Shown here: in pieces, positions 10,729 to 20,521 of the stretch
How the letters are laid out: each line of letters opens with the position of its first letter
How positions within the stretch are numbered: position 1 is the first letter of the stretch
NCBI GenBank assembly: GCA_028456385.1
Contig: JALNQF010000048.1
Coordinates: forward strand, 186,001-250,000
From: Ophiosphaerella korrae
Taxonomy: Eukaryota; Ascomycota; Dothideomycetes; Pleosporales; Phaeosphaeriaceae
Length of the DNA stretch: 64,000 nucleotides
Reading direction: 5' to 3'
Made by a program: the position numbers and the translations under genes
Notes under the pieces: model-generated
Seen by the model: only the letters and a program-made list of their open reading frames with translations
What the model was told of the DNA's origin: nothing
Databases searched by the model: none

Positions 10729-12597
10729 ATGGATCCAATTCAAGCAGCAATTAAAGCAATCGAATCGCGCGAGCCAGGAGAAGACTTCTCGTATAAAAAG
10801 ATTGCTGAGATATATGGTGTAAATCGCTCTACACTGTCCCGAAGGCATAGAGGCATAAATGCCTCATATGCAGCTGCTGGAATCAACAGGATGAAACTCA
10901 ACCCACAACAGGAGCTAGAGCTTGTTCGATATATTAAAGATCTTACAAAGAAAGGCCTACCACCTACAAGAAAGATAATACAAAATTTTGCTTCAGGCAT
11001 AGCTAAGGAGGCTGTAGGAGAGGGCTGGGTAACGCGCTTTTTGAACAGAAACAAGGACCATCTTATCTCTTAGTAGACGTCGGGTATAGACCGTACACGC
11101 CACTAAGCTAATTTAGAGATCAAATACAGACTCTACTTTGATCTCCTCTACTAGAAGATAGAGCAGTACGGGATAGAGCCTTAGCGTACGTACAATATAG
11201 ATAAGAAGGGCTTCTTAATTAGTATTATAGGTAGAAGTAAGAGGATCTTTAGTAAGCAGGAGTAGGAGAGAAAAGAAGTAAGAGATTTACTTCAGGATAG
11301 CTTACGTGAATAGATAACTGTTCTAGCCTATATTAGGGCAGATAGAGAGGCTCTACCACCTAGTCTTATCTATAAGGCTAAATAGGGTAATATTCAATTA
11401 TCTTAGGTTAAAGATATTAAGGCTAGTAAACATTAAGTCTTAGTTACTTCATCTCCTTCTAGATAGACTAACGACAAGATAGGCCTTGCATAGCTTAAAC
11501 AGGTGTTTAATCGCTACACTAAGAAGAGTGCATAGAGATCTTATTAACTTCTAATCTTAGATAGCTATAGATCTTATATTACTATAGATTTTATTGAGTA
11601 TTACTATTAGAACAAGATTCTCCTAGTAATCTTTCCTTCTTATTTAACTTACACCCTCTAACTACTTAATGTAGTAATATTTAAGCCTCTCTTATCTACT
11701 TACTTATCTAAACTTACTAACTACCTACACTGTAGCTAAGGCCTTGTACCAATTACTAAAGGTAACTTCTTTCCTTTATTCTAGCGTGCCTAGATATCTT
11801 TATTTAAAAAAGAAACTATTTTAAAAGCTTTTAAGGCGACTAGGATCTAGCTAAAAGACTCTAACGTTATCCTTAAAAGATTCTATCTACGAACTCTAGA
11901 TAAAGATAAACTATTAGGCAGCTCACTATCTCTTAATAAGGCTAATTAGAGAAAGATAAGAAGAGTAGTTTAGTTAGTTATAAAGGAGGGAGAAGAGAAA
12001 TAGGTAAATAAGATTACTTAGTTATTTCACTATCTCTAAGTTTAAAATAAGCTACTTTACTCTAAGATAGAAGGGCTAAGAGAAGCTCTTACTATTAAAA
12101 AGAAGTATTAGAAAAAGAGTAAGGCTCTTAACCTACAACAACGTCAAGAGACTTACAGTTACAATCAATTCTAGTTACCTAGAAAGATAAGAGAGGCACG
12201 TGTGCGAGAGACTATTAAATAGAGAGAAAAGGCAGAAGAAAAACTCTAGAAAGCTAAGACAAAGAAGCTAAGAAAGGCAGCTTAGCTCCTTAAAAAGAAA
12301 GAAGCTGAAGAGAGGCGTATTGAGAGAGAGAGGCTTAAAGAGGAGAGAGTGAAGGAGAAGGCTGTAAAGGCTGCTGAACGTGCGCGCTAGAAAGAAGAGA
12401 GAGACTCTGCCAAAGCTCTCTAATTATCCCAGAAGGGGAAGAGAAAGGCCTCAGCCTTAGTCTCAGCAAGTAGCAAGCGTCAGAAACGAGTACGTAGTGC
12501 TGGGCAAGTTCAAGATGCCGGCAAAGGTCAAGATGCTGCACTACCAAGGATTACATCACGTGGCCGCAACGTCAAGGTTCCAAAGAAATATAGATAG
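10729..12597 (+). pseudogene. Pogo-type DDE transposase, disrupted
   Basis: The first 114 codons are open: MDPIQAAIKAIESREPGEDF and IAEIYGVNRSTLSRRHRG form a Psq-type helix-turn-helix, followed by a CENP-B/Tc5-like part with GEGWVTRFLNRNKDHL. After the stop at 11071-11073 the frame can be followed through the DDE region and the Lys/Glu/Ala-rich coiled tail to GRNVKVPKKYR before the terminal stop, but dozens of TAG/TAA codons stand where Gln or Trp is expected. This is a typical repeat-induced mutation pattern. The intact N-terminal DNA-binding piece could in principle still be translated. Confidence 0.85.
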
Positions 12598-12703
12598 TAC
12601 AAATTGATAGCAAGCCTCTGTTTACTACTTTACCACAAAATCTCATGATTACAGCCATTGTACGTGGTGTTGCAGCCTCATCTTTGCGTCAAGCCTTTGG
12701 TGT

Positions 12704-12749
12704 TGGGGTGTGCAACTTACCGAGGCGTGCATTTAACCGACGGGCACGG
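12704..12749 (-). repeat. Right terminal inverted repeat of the pogo-like element
   Basis: 46 nt, reverse complement of the left repeat; followed by TA at 12750-12751, which is also the left TA of the next element. Confidence 0.9.
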
Positions 12750-12751
12750 TA

Positions 12752-13884
12752 ACGTAGTTTACAAGCGAGTTGCGCGTACAAGCGAGTTGCGCACCCCACC
12801 AACTTTGCGCACCTCTTCAAGCGTACAACTCAACAACGCAGTAGAGTAGAGAGTATATATTTATATAATAAATCAAGTAGTAGCTTCTCCATCTTTCTTA
12901 CATGTACGTGAGTTGTGCCCAGTCTCTCTGCACCTCTTACAGCGTGCGCGAGCCTGGCGACTTGAGCCTGAACGCTGCCTACTCTCGCGCTGTTCACGAT
13001 CAATCTAGTGATCAGCCTCTAGTTAAGCAATTAAATCCTCTCCCTGTCCCTTTTTCAAGACTCCTTTCTTCTGAATCCGCTTCTTTTTTCGTGATTTACG
13101 CTTGCTGGCTGCCTCATTGGCTCTCTCAAGACTGGAGATCCGATCGCGCATCAACTCAGCTTCCAGCATCATTGTATGAGCTCCCTTTTTGAGTTGATTG
13201 ATTGCGTCAATAATTGATGCTGGCGATAAGCTCTTGTGCCAGCGTACGCGCTCACGTACGTTACTCGGCGTACAAGCTACCTAGGGAGCCTCTGGTAGAG
13301 CTGGAGTAGCTAGAGTAGCTGGAGTAGGCGTATGTAGCTTTTGTACGCTGCACCCGCTCAAACCAACCAATTATAGTAGCCAGGTCCTCACATACGGCTC
13401 GCTGCCTATCGTATAGGCGACTGAAACGCGTCGTAAGACTGTCTGTACGCTTGACAAAGTTGCGCGCCCAGTAGATGCCGACAGGGCTGCCTCCACGCTG
13501 AGTGAGTAGCTTATCAGCCATCTCACGCACAGCAGCCAGAGTTGGGGCAAAACCACGAGAATCCAGATTGAGAATATAATCGACTATTACCTCCTCCTCT
13601 AGCTAGCTGAGCTTCCTTGAGTTGGGCTGGCAATCGCGTCGGGCAGTCATACCAGCGCGTCGGTTACGCAGTGTTGATTCAACAACATCGTAGACTTTAG
13701 CTGCCCGTCGATTACTTGTGATTTGACTTAATTCAATAGATAAGATAGCAAGCTAAATACCTGCTTCATTTGAAGTTAACTGAGTAGCGTGGCGTTAAGC
13801 CATTGTGAGTCGAGATAAGATGGGTGCGCAAAGTTAGTAGGGTGCGCAACTCGCTTGTACGCGCAACTCGCTTGTAAACTACGT
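12752..13884 (-). mobile_element. Second pogo-like element, internally deleted
   Basis: Terminal inverted repeats of about 60 bp start acgtagtttacaagcgagtt and contain a doubled gtacaagcgagttgcg motif. The left end directly follows the TA shared with the previous element; the right TA is at 13885-13886. The transposase remnant runs on the minus strand. At about 1.1 kb it is roughly half the length of the autonomous relative. Confidence 0.85.
12950..13803 (-). pseudogene. Transposase remnant: HTH part joined to C-terminal tail, DDE core missing
   Basis: From the ATG at 13801-13803 the frame carries a TAA early on, then a Psq-like HTH (ESTLRNRRAGMTARRDC), then VREMADKLLTQRGGSPVGIY and NFVKRTDSLTTRFSR, typical of the CENP-B-type DNA-binding region. 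Right after GWFERVQRTKATYAY it passes to a Ser/Tyr-rich repeat and then to the usual C-terminal coil (ASIIDAINQLKKGAHTMMLE, SLERANEAASKRKSRKK). About 300 catalytic residues are absent. It cannot transpose by itself; it may be mobilised in trans. Confidence 0.75.
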
Positions 13885-14366
13885 TAGCACAATTTAGTAC
13901 AATTGTTGGTGCGCTTTCCAGTCGTTCCCTAGCACGATTTCTAGTGCCCGTCTTCTCAAAGACAGTAAAACTTAGGATAGTAGCCCTTCTCTAGCAAGCC
14001 CCTATCTTATTTATACGGTAAATCTACTCTTAGAGAACTAATTTCTTTAATGGCGGTTAGGTGTGCTTATACATTACTATTTTAATATATCCTGTATGGC
14101 TTACGTACTGCTATTCGCTCAGCAAAGGCGTGCTGTTAGGCCCTATAGGCTTCGCCATTTGTGTTGTTGAGTGGAGGATAGTTGCCCAACGCAGGTTAAA
14201 ACAAGAGCAGTGGAGAGAGCAAGTAGGAGTAAAAGCTGACTCTGGAGTCTCTGCTTAATAGCTGCTATCAAGAGGATAATGATGCTGACCCCGACTTTGA
14301 GGATGACTCAAACACGTTAACGAGTTCCCTTTGGTTGCGACAGATGAAGACGGGCACTAATTCGTA

Positions 14367-14524
14367 CAGTCCGCAACAAGCAAGTCAATCCGTTCACCCT
14401 CAGAGACCCACTTACCTATCTAGGCAGGGGTTAAACTTGTATAGGAAACTGCTAGGCTAAAATAGGTAATCAATCAATTCAATCCGGTCCCTCTGGGCCC
14501 CACTTAATTGCTTGTTGCGGAGTC
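14367..14524. mobile_element. 158-bp MITE
   Basis: Inverted termini cagtccgcaacaagcaa and ttgcttgttgcggagtc are flanked by TA on each side (14365-14366 and 14525-14526). There is no coding capacity. Size, ends and TA duplication fit a mariner-type miniature element; the termini differ from those of the two pogo-like elements nearby. Confidence 0.75.
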
Positions 14525-14762
14525 TACTAATTCGAGATGCACCGACTTGTGTAGCACTCGATAAGGATGTGGCTCGAGCTGCAGGGCAAGCTGGAGGCCT
14601 AGGAGGAAAGGTACATTAGGCTTATGGATAACAGTTACCCGTTTTGAAAGCTAGATTAGACCGCACCATACGAACACTGTAAACAAGCTAGGTCCGATTT
14701 TGGATTCTAATCAAGATATTGGGTCAACTTATGTTGCTACTCTTCTGTTTACGTTCCTCGTA

Positions 14763-15172
14763 TATATTGTGGCGTAGTAGAACCGCACGTGATCGGGGAG
14801 GCTTAGGTCAGCCTTGCGGCTCTACAAGGGCTCCGAGTGAGATCGGATGGGGCAGAGACACCAACTCGTCACGTAGCTACTCAACGTATACACTCCAACT
14901 CATCTCACTGACTGCGGGTCGCCACCTGCTTCCTACTTCTACGTGCATCCTAGCATGCCACAATATTGTAGTGTAGTAAAACCGCACGTGATCGGAGAGG
15001 CTTGGGTCAGCCTTGCGGCTCTGCGCGGGCTACAAGTAAGATCAGATCGTGTAGTTAGACACCCACAACAGCTCTTCATGTAGCTACTCAACGTATATAT
15101 TTCAACTCATCTCACCGACTGCGGGTCAGCACCTACTCCCTACTTCTACGCGCATCCTAGTATGCCACAATA
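14763..15172. repeat. Two tandem copies of a 200-bp repeat ending GCCACA
   Basis: Unit 1 (14763-14962) and unit 2 (14963-15172) align along their length: both hold gaaccgcacgtgatcgg or aaaccgcacgtgatcgg, ggtcagccttgcggctct, actgcgggtc and end catgccaca or tatgccaca. Unit 1 begins atattgtggc, so the first copy has TGTGGC/GCCACA termini. A third, more diverged copy lies at 49258-49466. They may be tandem solo LTRs of a small element or a duplicated MITE. Confidence 0.7.
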
Positions 15173-15596
15173 CAGTGCCTCTTATCTATGGTATTAGCCC
15201 CTCATACAATTGAAGAAACAAAGTGTTGTTGTGTTCCCCGGCCGTGTAGCTTAAGTGGTACGTAGATTGCGCTCTATTTCCAGGGACATCTCCCCCTCCA
15301 AATCAAATGAAAATGGCCTCCAGTTTGCAAGACGAGCGAGAGATAGGAGGTAATCAACTAGATATTTCCGGCACCTATAAGCCCGTCCACCGCCTCATTT
15401 ATGGTTATATTGTGGCCAAGGCAGTGTCAAGTTATCGCGAGTAACCTATACGAAACATTATTCATGCAGAAGGGTGAATGGTAGTATTTCAATATTCTAA
15501 ACTAGCTTCAACAAGCAAGACCAAAATGAACTTAATGAACAAGCCAAAAGGATAAAGGGAGAGAATGTTTGGTGGTGTCAACCGCGCGTCCCCGTA
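15173..15596. other. Intergenic, nothing recognised
   Basis: No gene or repeat identified. A box-A-like string (tagcttaagtgg) at about 15,247 has no matching box B, so no tRNA is called. Confidence 0.5.
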
Positions 15597-15812
15597 TCAA
15601 TGAGAGTGGTGATGATGGTGGTGGTGGCAGTGACGCTCATGATGACCCCTATGGCGGTGAGTGCATTGACACACAATTTTTACCATCTTGTGAATATTAT
15701 TCACGACAACATTTCCCTTGCCACCATTTCCGCCAGCACCGTGTTTTCCGCCGCCGCCACCGCCGCCGCCAGCCCGAACGTTAATATTCTGCCCACCGGA
15801 TTTGTGTACCAT
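15597..15812 (-). CDS. Small glycine-rich, histidine-rich protein, 71 aa
   Basis: ATG to stop on the minus strand. Residues 1-14 read MVHKSGGQNINVRA, followed by a run of eight Gly, a second Gly/Asn-rich part and a C-terminus with seven consecutive His. Cys-x-Cys sits before the His-rich tail. There is no signal peptide. Composition resembles the glycine-rich ORFs at 17046, 20405 and 22301; N-I-x-V before the Gly run recalls NIYIY in the last. The opposite strand has an equally long frame with a hydrophobic N-terminus, so strand assignment is not secure. The His run could bind metal. Confidence 0.4.
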   Translation of the reverse strand: MVHKSGGQNINVRAGGGGGGGGKHGAGGNGGKGNVVVNNIHKMVKIVCQCTHRHRGHHERHCHHHHHHHSH

Positions 15813-17045
15813 CTAACTATAGGTTAGCAAAGCTGTATCCTAGCAATAACCGTAACTTGAAGGCCTACGGTAACGTTTTAAGCTCTGTGTTTTAGGTGTG
15901 AGAGCCGAGTAAAGTGCACACTTCCCAAGGGCGTCTAATTCTATGCTGAACTCGGCGCAGAAAAGGAGGGGATAGGCTCAATTTTGCATGAAATATAGAA
16001 CTTCAAAGTAAACGAATTGGATGTACGAAAATTTCGGAAAAATCCAGATGTTTGGAGTACGAAAATGAGCGTACTAGTTGCTAGCAAAGGGAGACACAGA
16101 CACGATCGAAGCGTAGCTGATGGGGATCTCACAACTAAGAAATAGTGTACTTCGTCTAGTGTATACGGAAAGCGCTAACCCAATGCATACGCTTAAACAG
16201 GGCGCAGTATCTTGCTAGGCATACTTTTATTGATTCCTGATACCCTCGCTTCATACTGGAGGGGAGGAAAAGCCACGGCGCTTTGTGAACAGTTGTCCTG
16301 TGTTTCTGAAGCATTTCATGCGAAGTGCTGTATCGCCTAAGCCTATCGTTTGGTACTCGGTGTTCACCGGTGGCTGTTCACCGGATTGCCTTGTCTGCCT
16401 AACCCACTATGCTGGGCCTATTTTAATTCGTCAATAAGTTTCCAAATCAAATGCACGTGGTTCGCCCTCTCTATCCTTACTCGTTGCTGCTACTTAAAGT
16501 GGTGTAGGGGATTCCTTATTTGGAAAAGCGGGCATCCAAGTCATACTCGTATCTGACCCTGCATTGAGTTCAGCTCAGCCTGACAAACAAGCGCCCTCAG
16601 CTGGTACTGCGCCTACCTCCAATAGATGCGGTTGCAGGTCGCACCTTATCTGTGAGTATATCACAATACCTAGCGTCAAAAGTGGTCCTTCTCGGCTGTT
16701 ACTGTTCCGTTTAAGAAGTTCTTGCATATGCAGGGCCGCGTCAGTGCATCCATAGCCTAGCCCGACATTAGAGGCCTTTTTTGTGCAAGGGGGTTACAAC
16801 ACAAGGATGCAAAGACAGCGCAATGGAAATGCGGGGTGTCACTGTGACTAATTCAGCGGTGCCAAAATGATCTAGTGGTGCGGGGTTGAGGGACAAATGC
16901 TTCATGAAAAGCATACATAAGCTCGATCATAAACCAGCTATTATGGTTGCGACTTTGATACTTGGTTAAGCGCTTTTACACTTCCAATTTACATATCCTT
17001 CGGTACTATAGCCGGGACACACATCAGAATCAACCCAACAACAGC
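15813..17045. other. Intergenic, nothing recognised
   Basis: About 1.2 kb without a recognisable gene. It forms the upstream region of the glycine-rich gene starting at 17046. Confidence 0.5.
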
Positions 17046-17768
17046 ATGGGCGGCGGTTTTTCGGACGGTGCAAGTGGTGGTGGAAGTGGCGGAGGGAACA
17101 ATGGAGGACATGGAGGAGGTCAATATGGGGGAAGGGGGGGAGGCCAATATGGTGGAGGGGGAGGAGGTCAATACGGGGGAGGGGGAGGAGGTCAATATGG
17201 GGGAGGAGGTGGAGGTCCTTATGGTGGAGGAGGCGGAGGTCCATATGGTGGAGGAGGCGGAGGTGCGTATGGTGGACAAGGTGGAGGTCAATATGGGGGA
17301 GGGGGAGGAGGTCAATATGGGGGAGGAGGAGGAGGAGGTCAATATGGGGGAGGAGGTGGAGGTCCTTATGGTGGAGGAGACGGAGGTCCTTATGGTGGAG
17401 GAGGCGGAGGTCCGTATGGTGGAGGAGGTGGAGGTGCGTATGGCGGAGGAGGAGGAGGAGGAGGTCCATACGGTGGTGGAGGTGGAGGCCCACACGGTGG
17501 AGGAGGCGGAGGTCCAACCAATGGTGGAGGCGGAGGCCCACACGGTGGAGGAGGTGGAGGCCCACACGGTGGAGGAGGCGGAGGCCCGCATGGTGGAGGA
17601 GGCGGAGGCCAACATGGTGGTGGAGGCGGGGGTCCTAATGGCGGAGGTGGAGGTGGAGGTCCTTATGGCGGAGGTGGAGGGTCTTACGGCGGGGGTGGTG
17701 GAGGAGGAGGAGGAGGAGGAGGCGGCGGAGGTTTATTTGGTAGAGGAGGAGGCGGAGGAGGGGGCTAA
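17046..17768 (+). CDS. Large glycine-rich repeat protein, 240 aa
   Basis: Starts MGGGFSDGASGGGSGGG; an upstream in-frame ATG at 16962 would add 28 ordinary residues, but the later one matches the composition. The body is about 25 imperfect units of GGGGGG plus QYGG, PYGG, PHGG or AYGG, encoded by a minisatellite of roughly 24 bp (17100-17700). It has no cysteines, signal peptide or domain. The regular Tyr/His-Gly spacing resembles structural glycine-rich and low-complexity phase-separating proteins. The repeat probably expands and contracts, so length should vary between isolates. Its opposite strand and second frame give long but biased shadow frames. Confidence 0.5.
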   Translation: MGGGFSDGASGGGSGGGNNGGHGGGQYGGRGGGQYGGGGGGQYGGGGGGQYGGGGGGPYGGGGGGPYGGGGGGAYGGQGGGQYGGGGGGQYGGGGGGGQYGGGGGGPYGGGDGGPYGGGGGGPYGGGGGGAYGGGGGGGGPYGGGGGGPHGGGGGGPTNGGGGGPHGGGGGGPHGGGGGGPHGGGGGGQHGGGGGGPNGGGGGGGPYGGGGGSYGGGGGGGGGGGGGGGLFGRGGGGGGG

Positions 17769-17902
17769 TGGCAGTCTTAGCACGGCAGGTTACATGCATT
17801 CTTTCTAGTTATACTGAATATTAAGGATGAAGGTTTATTCGACTACAAAAGCTCAAACTCCTGTTGGCTTCAAAATGTACGAGATCTGCTAATCTCCTGA
17901 AC

Positions 17903-19633
17903 TCAGTTCGGAAGAGTGGAAACGCCAAGATTACTTGTTTTCCAAGAGTACATTTCCTTGAGTGCGTCCAATAACTTGGTACCATCGAGACTTCCTAGTC
18001 CTGTTACTGGATCATAACCAACGCCAGCATAAAAATACTCGCAGCAAGGACGATCTCCTGAGTCGTTATGCCCAAATGCCACATCTCTACACACAACATC
18101 GCCGAGCCGATATAATGTTGGGTTTAGAAGGCCAAACGGCCGACGCAGGATACCGGACACGGCTGCAAATAATCCTGCGTAGAGAGGTGTTGAGCAACTT
18201 GTTCCAACGAAATAATTGCGCTTACTACCAGTAATAAATCCTCTGAGCCCAACCATCCCAGCAATATCAGGTACAAACCGCCCACCTTTCCAAACTTTCG
18301 AAGTAGAATCCTCAAATGCCAAGATGCCAACGGCGCTCTGGTATTCCGGAGTTGGAAAGATGACGCTCATGCCTCCACCGGTAGTCCCCAAGGTGCCGTC
18401 AATGGTAAATTGGCTCGAAGTGTTGTCTCGATCGCTCCAGGCATATTCGTCGAATGTTGGCTTGGGATCTGCTGAAACATTGCCTATGACAGTGCCTCCA
18501 ACACATGTCACCCACGGATCGCTCCCCGGCCAACCGACATGTGCATGGCCGTCAAGAACGTTGTTATTAGCACCCCAATCGCCAGAAATCCCGAAAACAC
18601 TAGTCCCAACCACGGCCAATCTTTGGAAAAGGAACGACATGCTTGACCCGTAAGTCTTCTCATCGTACATAGTCCAGCTCATGGACACAACATTCGGTTG
18701 CCTTTCGCCCTCAGCAGGAAACAACACCCGATTGAGGAAAGTTACCCAACCCTGTTCAGTGAGATCGCTGAAATAGACGTTGATGGTGCATCCCTGAGCA
18801 ATAGTTCCCAGAGTCATGATATCTTGCGAAAGTTCAAGCGTGGGATTAGACGGGTCATTGCAATATTGCTTTGAGCCCACGCTCAACGCCACCGGAACTA
18901 ACTTTGGCTGAGTGCTATATCCTGGTTCCTGGTTTTTGAAGTATGCAGCGAGGTCCGTCGGGCTATAGTTGCTGAGAGACTTGCCACTTTCGTCAGCTCC
19001 TTCCCCGCTGAAAACCCCAATGGTCTGGTCGCTTGCATCAATGTTCGTTGGAAAGCTGTACAAGGCTGCGACCTCCGCTACCGTTCGCCGGACCGAGTTC
19101 GGAGGGTCGCCCGAGAACCCTCCCGAAGCGCCAAAGGTCCTCGTATCCAACCCAAAAATTCGGATCACCCTTTCTTGAAGTATCGGCGACAATGACAGTT
19201 CGCCGGTGAAGCCACGGTATGTCTCGTGAGTATCATCTGGGTTACGTCTCTTGCGACTAGCAGCAGGTAATGGAGCCTTGTAATAGTTCATTTGCACACC
19301 AAACTCAGAACCGACCTGAGCAGCCGTTGCTCTCACTTCGATCGCCCCGTGGCCTGTGTGTCGACTACGGACAGACATGCCATGCTGCTCAAAGAGGGTC
19401 GCGACAACGTCCATGTCCTCCTTGGAAGAACCATATCTTTCATCGTATTCCTCCGGAGATAAGAATACTCGTTCGTTTAGCGGAGTCTGCTGCCAGAATT
19501 CCAGATCAGGCAAAGCTGGGGCACCAGGCTTTGGGCGGACGTAGACAGTAAAAATAACTTCCTCGCCTGGTTCGGCCTCTCTAACGTGCTCGGCATTTGA
19601 CGGCTGGGGCCTCACTGAATTGGGCAACGCCAT
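17903..19633 (-). CDS. Sedolisin-family (S53) serine-carboxyl protease, 576 aa, intronless
   Basis: Acid peptidase of the kumamolisin/sedolisin family. Residues 25-165 form the pro-kumamolisin activation domain. The catalytic residues are visible: Glu267 and Asp271 in LELSQD, oxyanion Asp352 in ISGDWGA, and nucleophile Ser479 in VGTSCSTP. The Ca-binding end is present as DVAFGHN and GYDPVTGLGSLDG (about 517-551). The frame is uninterrupted. There is no signal peptide at the chosen start, unlike the secreted fungal tripeptidyl peptidases of this family, and the N-terminus (EVIFTVYVRPKPGAP) looks more like the bacterial kumamolisin group, which with the lack of introns hints at old horizontal transfer. 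It is flanked on both sides by glycine-rich ORFs. Confidence 0.85.
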   Translation of the reverse strand: MALPNSVRPQPSNAEHVREAEPGEEVIFTVYVRPKPGAPALPDLEFWQQTPLNERVFLSPEEYDERYGSSKEDMDVVATLFEQHGMSVRSRHTGHGAIEVRATAAQVGSEFGVQMNYYKAPLPAASRKRRNPDDTHETYRGFTGELSLSPILQERVIRIFGLDTRTFGASGGFSGDPPNSVRRTVAEVAALYSFPTNIDASDQTIGVFSGEGADESGKSLSNYSPTDLAAYFKNQEPGYSTQPKLVPVALSVGSKQYCNDPSNPTLELSQDIMTLGTIAQGCTINVYFSDLTEQGWVTFLNRVLFPAEGERQPNVVSMSWTMYDEKTYGSSMSFLFQRLAVVGTSVFGISGDWGANNNVLDGHAHVGWPGSDPWVTCVGGTVIGNVSADPKPTFDEYAWSDRDNTSSQFTIDGTLGTTGGGMSVIFPTPEYQSAVGILAFEDSTSKVWKGGRFVPDIAGMVGLRGFITGSKRNYFVGTSCSTPLYAGLFAAVSGILRRPFGLLNPTLYRLGDVVCRDVAFGHNDSGDRPCCEYFYAGVGYDPVTGLGSLDGTKLLDALKEMYSWKTSNLGVSTLPN

Positions 19634-20404
19634 AGGTGCGGTGCGGGGTAAAAGCTCGGAAGTCTAGGTAAAGTATCGCCCGATACGATATTCCAATGAA
19701 AACGAGGAATAATAACACTTTAACAATTAATATGATAAGAACTGTAGAGAGAAGTGTCGAAAGAGAGAAGGAAGACAGAGACGTGGCCGAGCCTGAAAAG
19801 TGCAGAATTGACGTGGCCGCAACTAGGTACTGGCAAGCGAGTTTCCTGCATTCTTAAGCTAACTAATAATACTTTCTGTCACCGACCAAACACCTAGTCA
19901 CGTATGGCTTTGCTATATAAGTACTTCAAATACATGAAGGAACGCGGTATCAACCCTAATAGGTCAAAGAAAAAGGCAATAAAGTTAGTGATAGCAGTAG
20001 GGAAAGCCACCTTCTTCACCACCCCTTTCCAATGGTGAAGGTAGAGGTAGAAGCGGGTAGTATTACAGCGACTTGCAGCGGCACATATTAATTACCTAAG
20101 GTACCTAGCTAGGGTGCGTGAGTTCTATCTTGGCAGCAAGTTGCGAGGAAATGGAGAATCTATATGGCGCTAAAGCCGGGGTATAGGAGTACTTCGTCTA
20201 CGGCAGGCTGGCTTATTACAGTGCAATCATTGCTTAGAAAACCTTGAGCTGACCAGGCGTGAGCCGACGAAGGCTGCACGTACAATGCATTACAGAGAAA
20301 CAATATTGCATATTTAGCTACAGTTTGCCGTTTGGTAAGAATGTAAATGACAGTCTGCCAGGACAAAATGTACTATGGTATGGATGGCTTCGCCATGTCA
20401 TTAC
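19634..20404. other. Intergenic, nothing recognised
   Basis: Upstream region of the sedolisin gene; no further gene or clear repeat seen. Confidence 0.5.
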
Positions 20405-20521
20405 TCACTCGTACCCTCCGCCTCCGCCGCCTCCACCGCCTCCGCCTCCACCTCCACCACCGCCTCCACCACCGCCTCCACCGCCTCCTCGGCCCTTCTT
20501 GATGTAAGTGTTGTTGCACAT
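20405..20521 (-). CDS. Very small glycine-rich ORF, 38 aa
   Basis: ATG at 20521, then MCNNTYIKKGR, an unbroken run of about 24 Gly, and YE before TGA. The Gly run is encoded by mixed GGN codons, not one repeated triplet. A GTGAGT donor overlaps the end (GA|GTGAGT), so the ORF may be only the first exon of a longer gene. On the + strand the same DNA reads as poly-proline. It belongs by composition with the glycine-rich ORFs on both sides of the sedolisin. Confidence 0.3.
   Translation of the reverse strand: MCNNTYIKKGRGGGGGGGGGGGGGGGGGGGGGGGGGYE

Larger units (their letters stand above)
10631..12749 (+). mobile_element. Pogo-like Tc1/mariner DNA transposon, RIP-degraded
   Basis: Bounded by a 46-bp perfect terminal inverted repeat starting ccgtgcccgtcggttaaatg, with TA on both sides (10629-10630 and 12750-12751), the target duplication of this superfamily. 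It carries one transposase gene in the + direction. The interior from about 11,070 is AT-rich and full of TAG codons, while the ends and the first 345 bp of the gene are well preserved. Confidence 0.9.

Noticed and set aside
15240..15312. tRNA-like segment with a box-A motif tagcttaagtgg
   Set aside because: No box B (GGTTCGANTCC) at the right spacing and no cloverleaf stems could be drawn.
17068..17808. Long Val/Glu-rich and Leu/His-rich frames over the glycine repeat
   Set aside because: Alternate-frame readings of the same 24-bp minisatellite.
20402..20500. Poly-proline protein on the + strand
   Set aside because: Same DNA as the small glycine-rich ORF; the + frame has no supporting flanking protein features.
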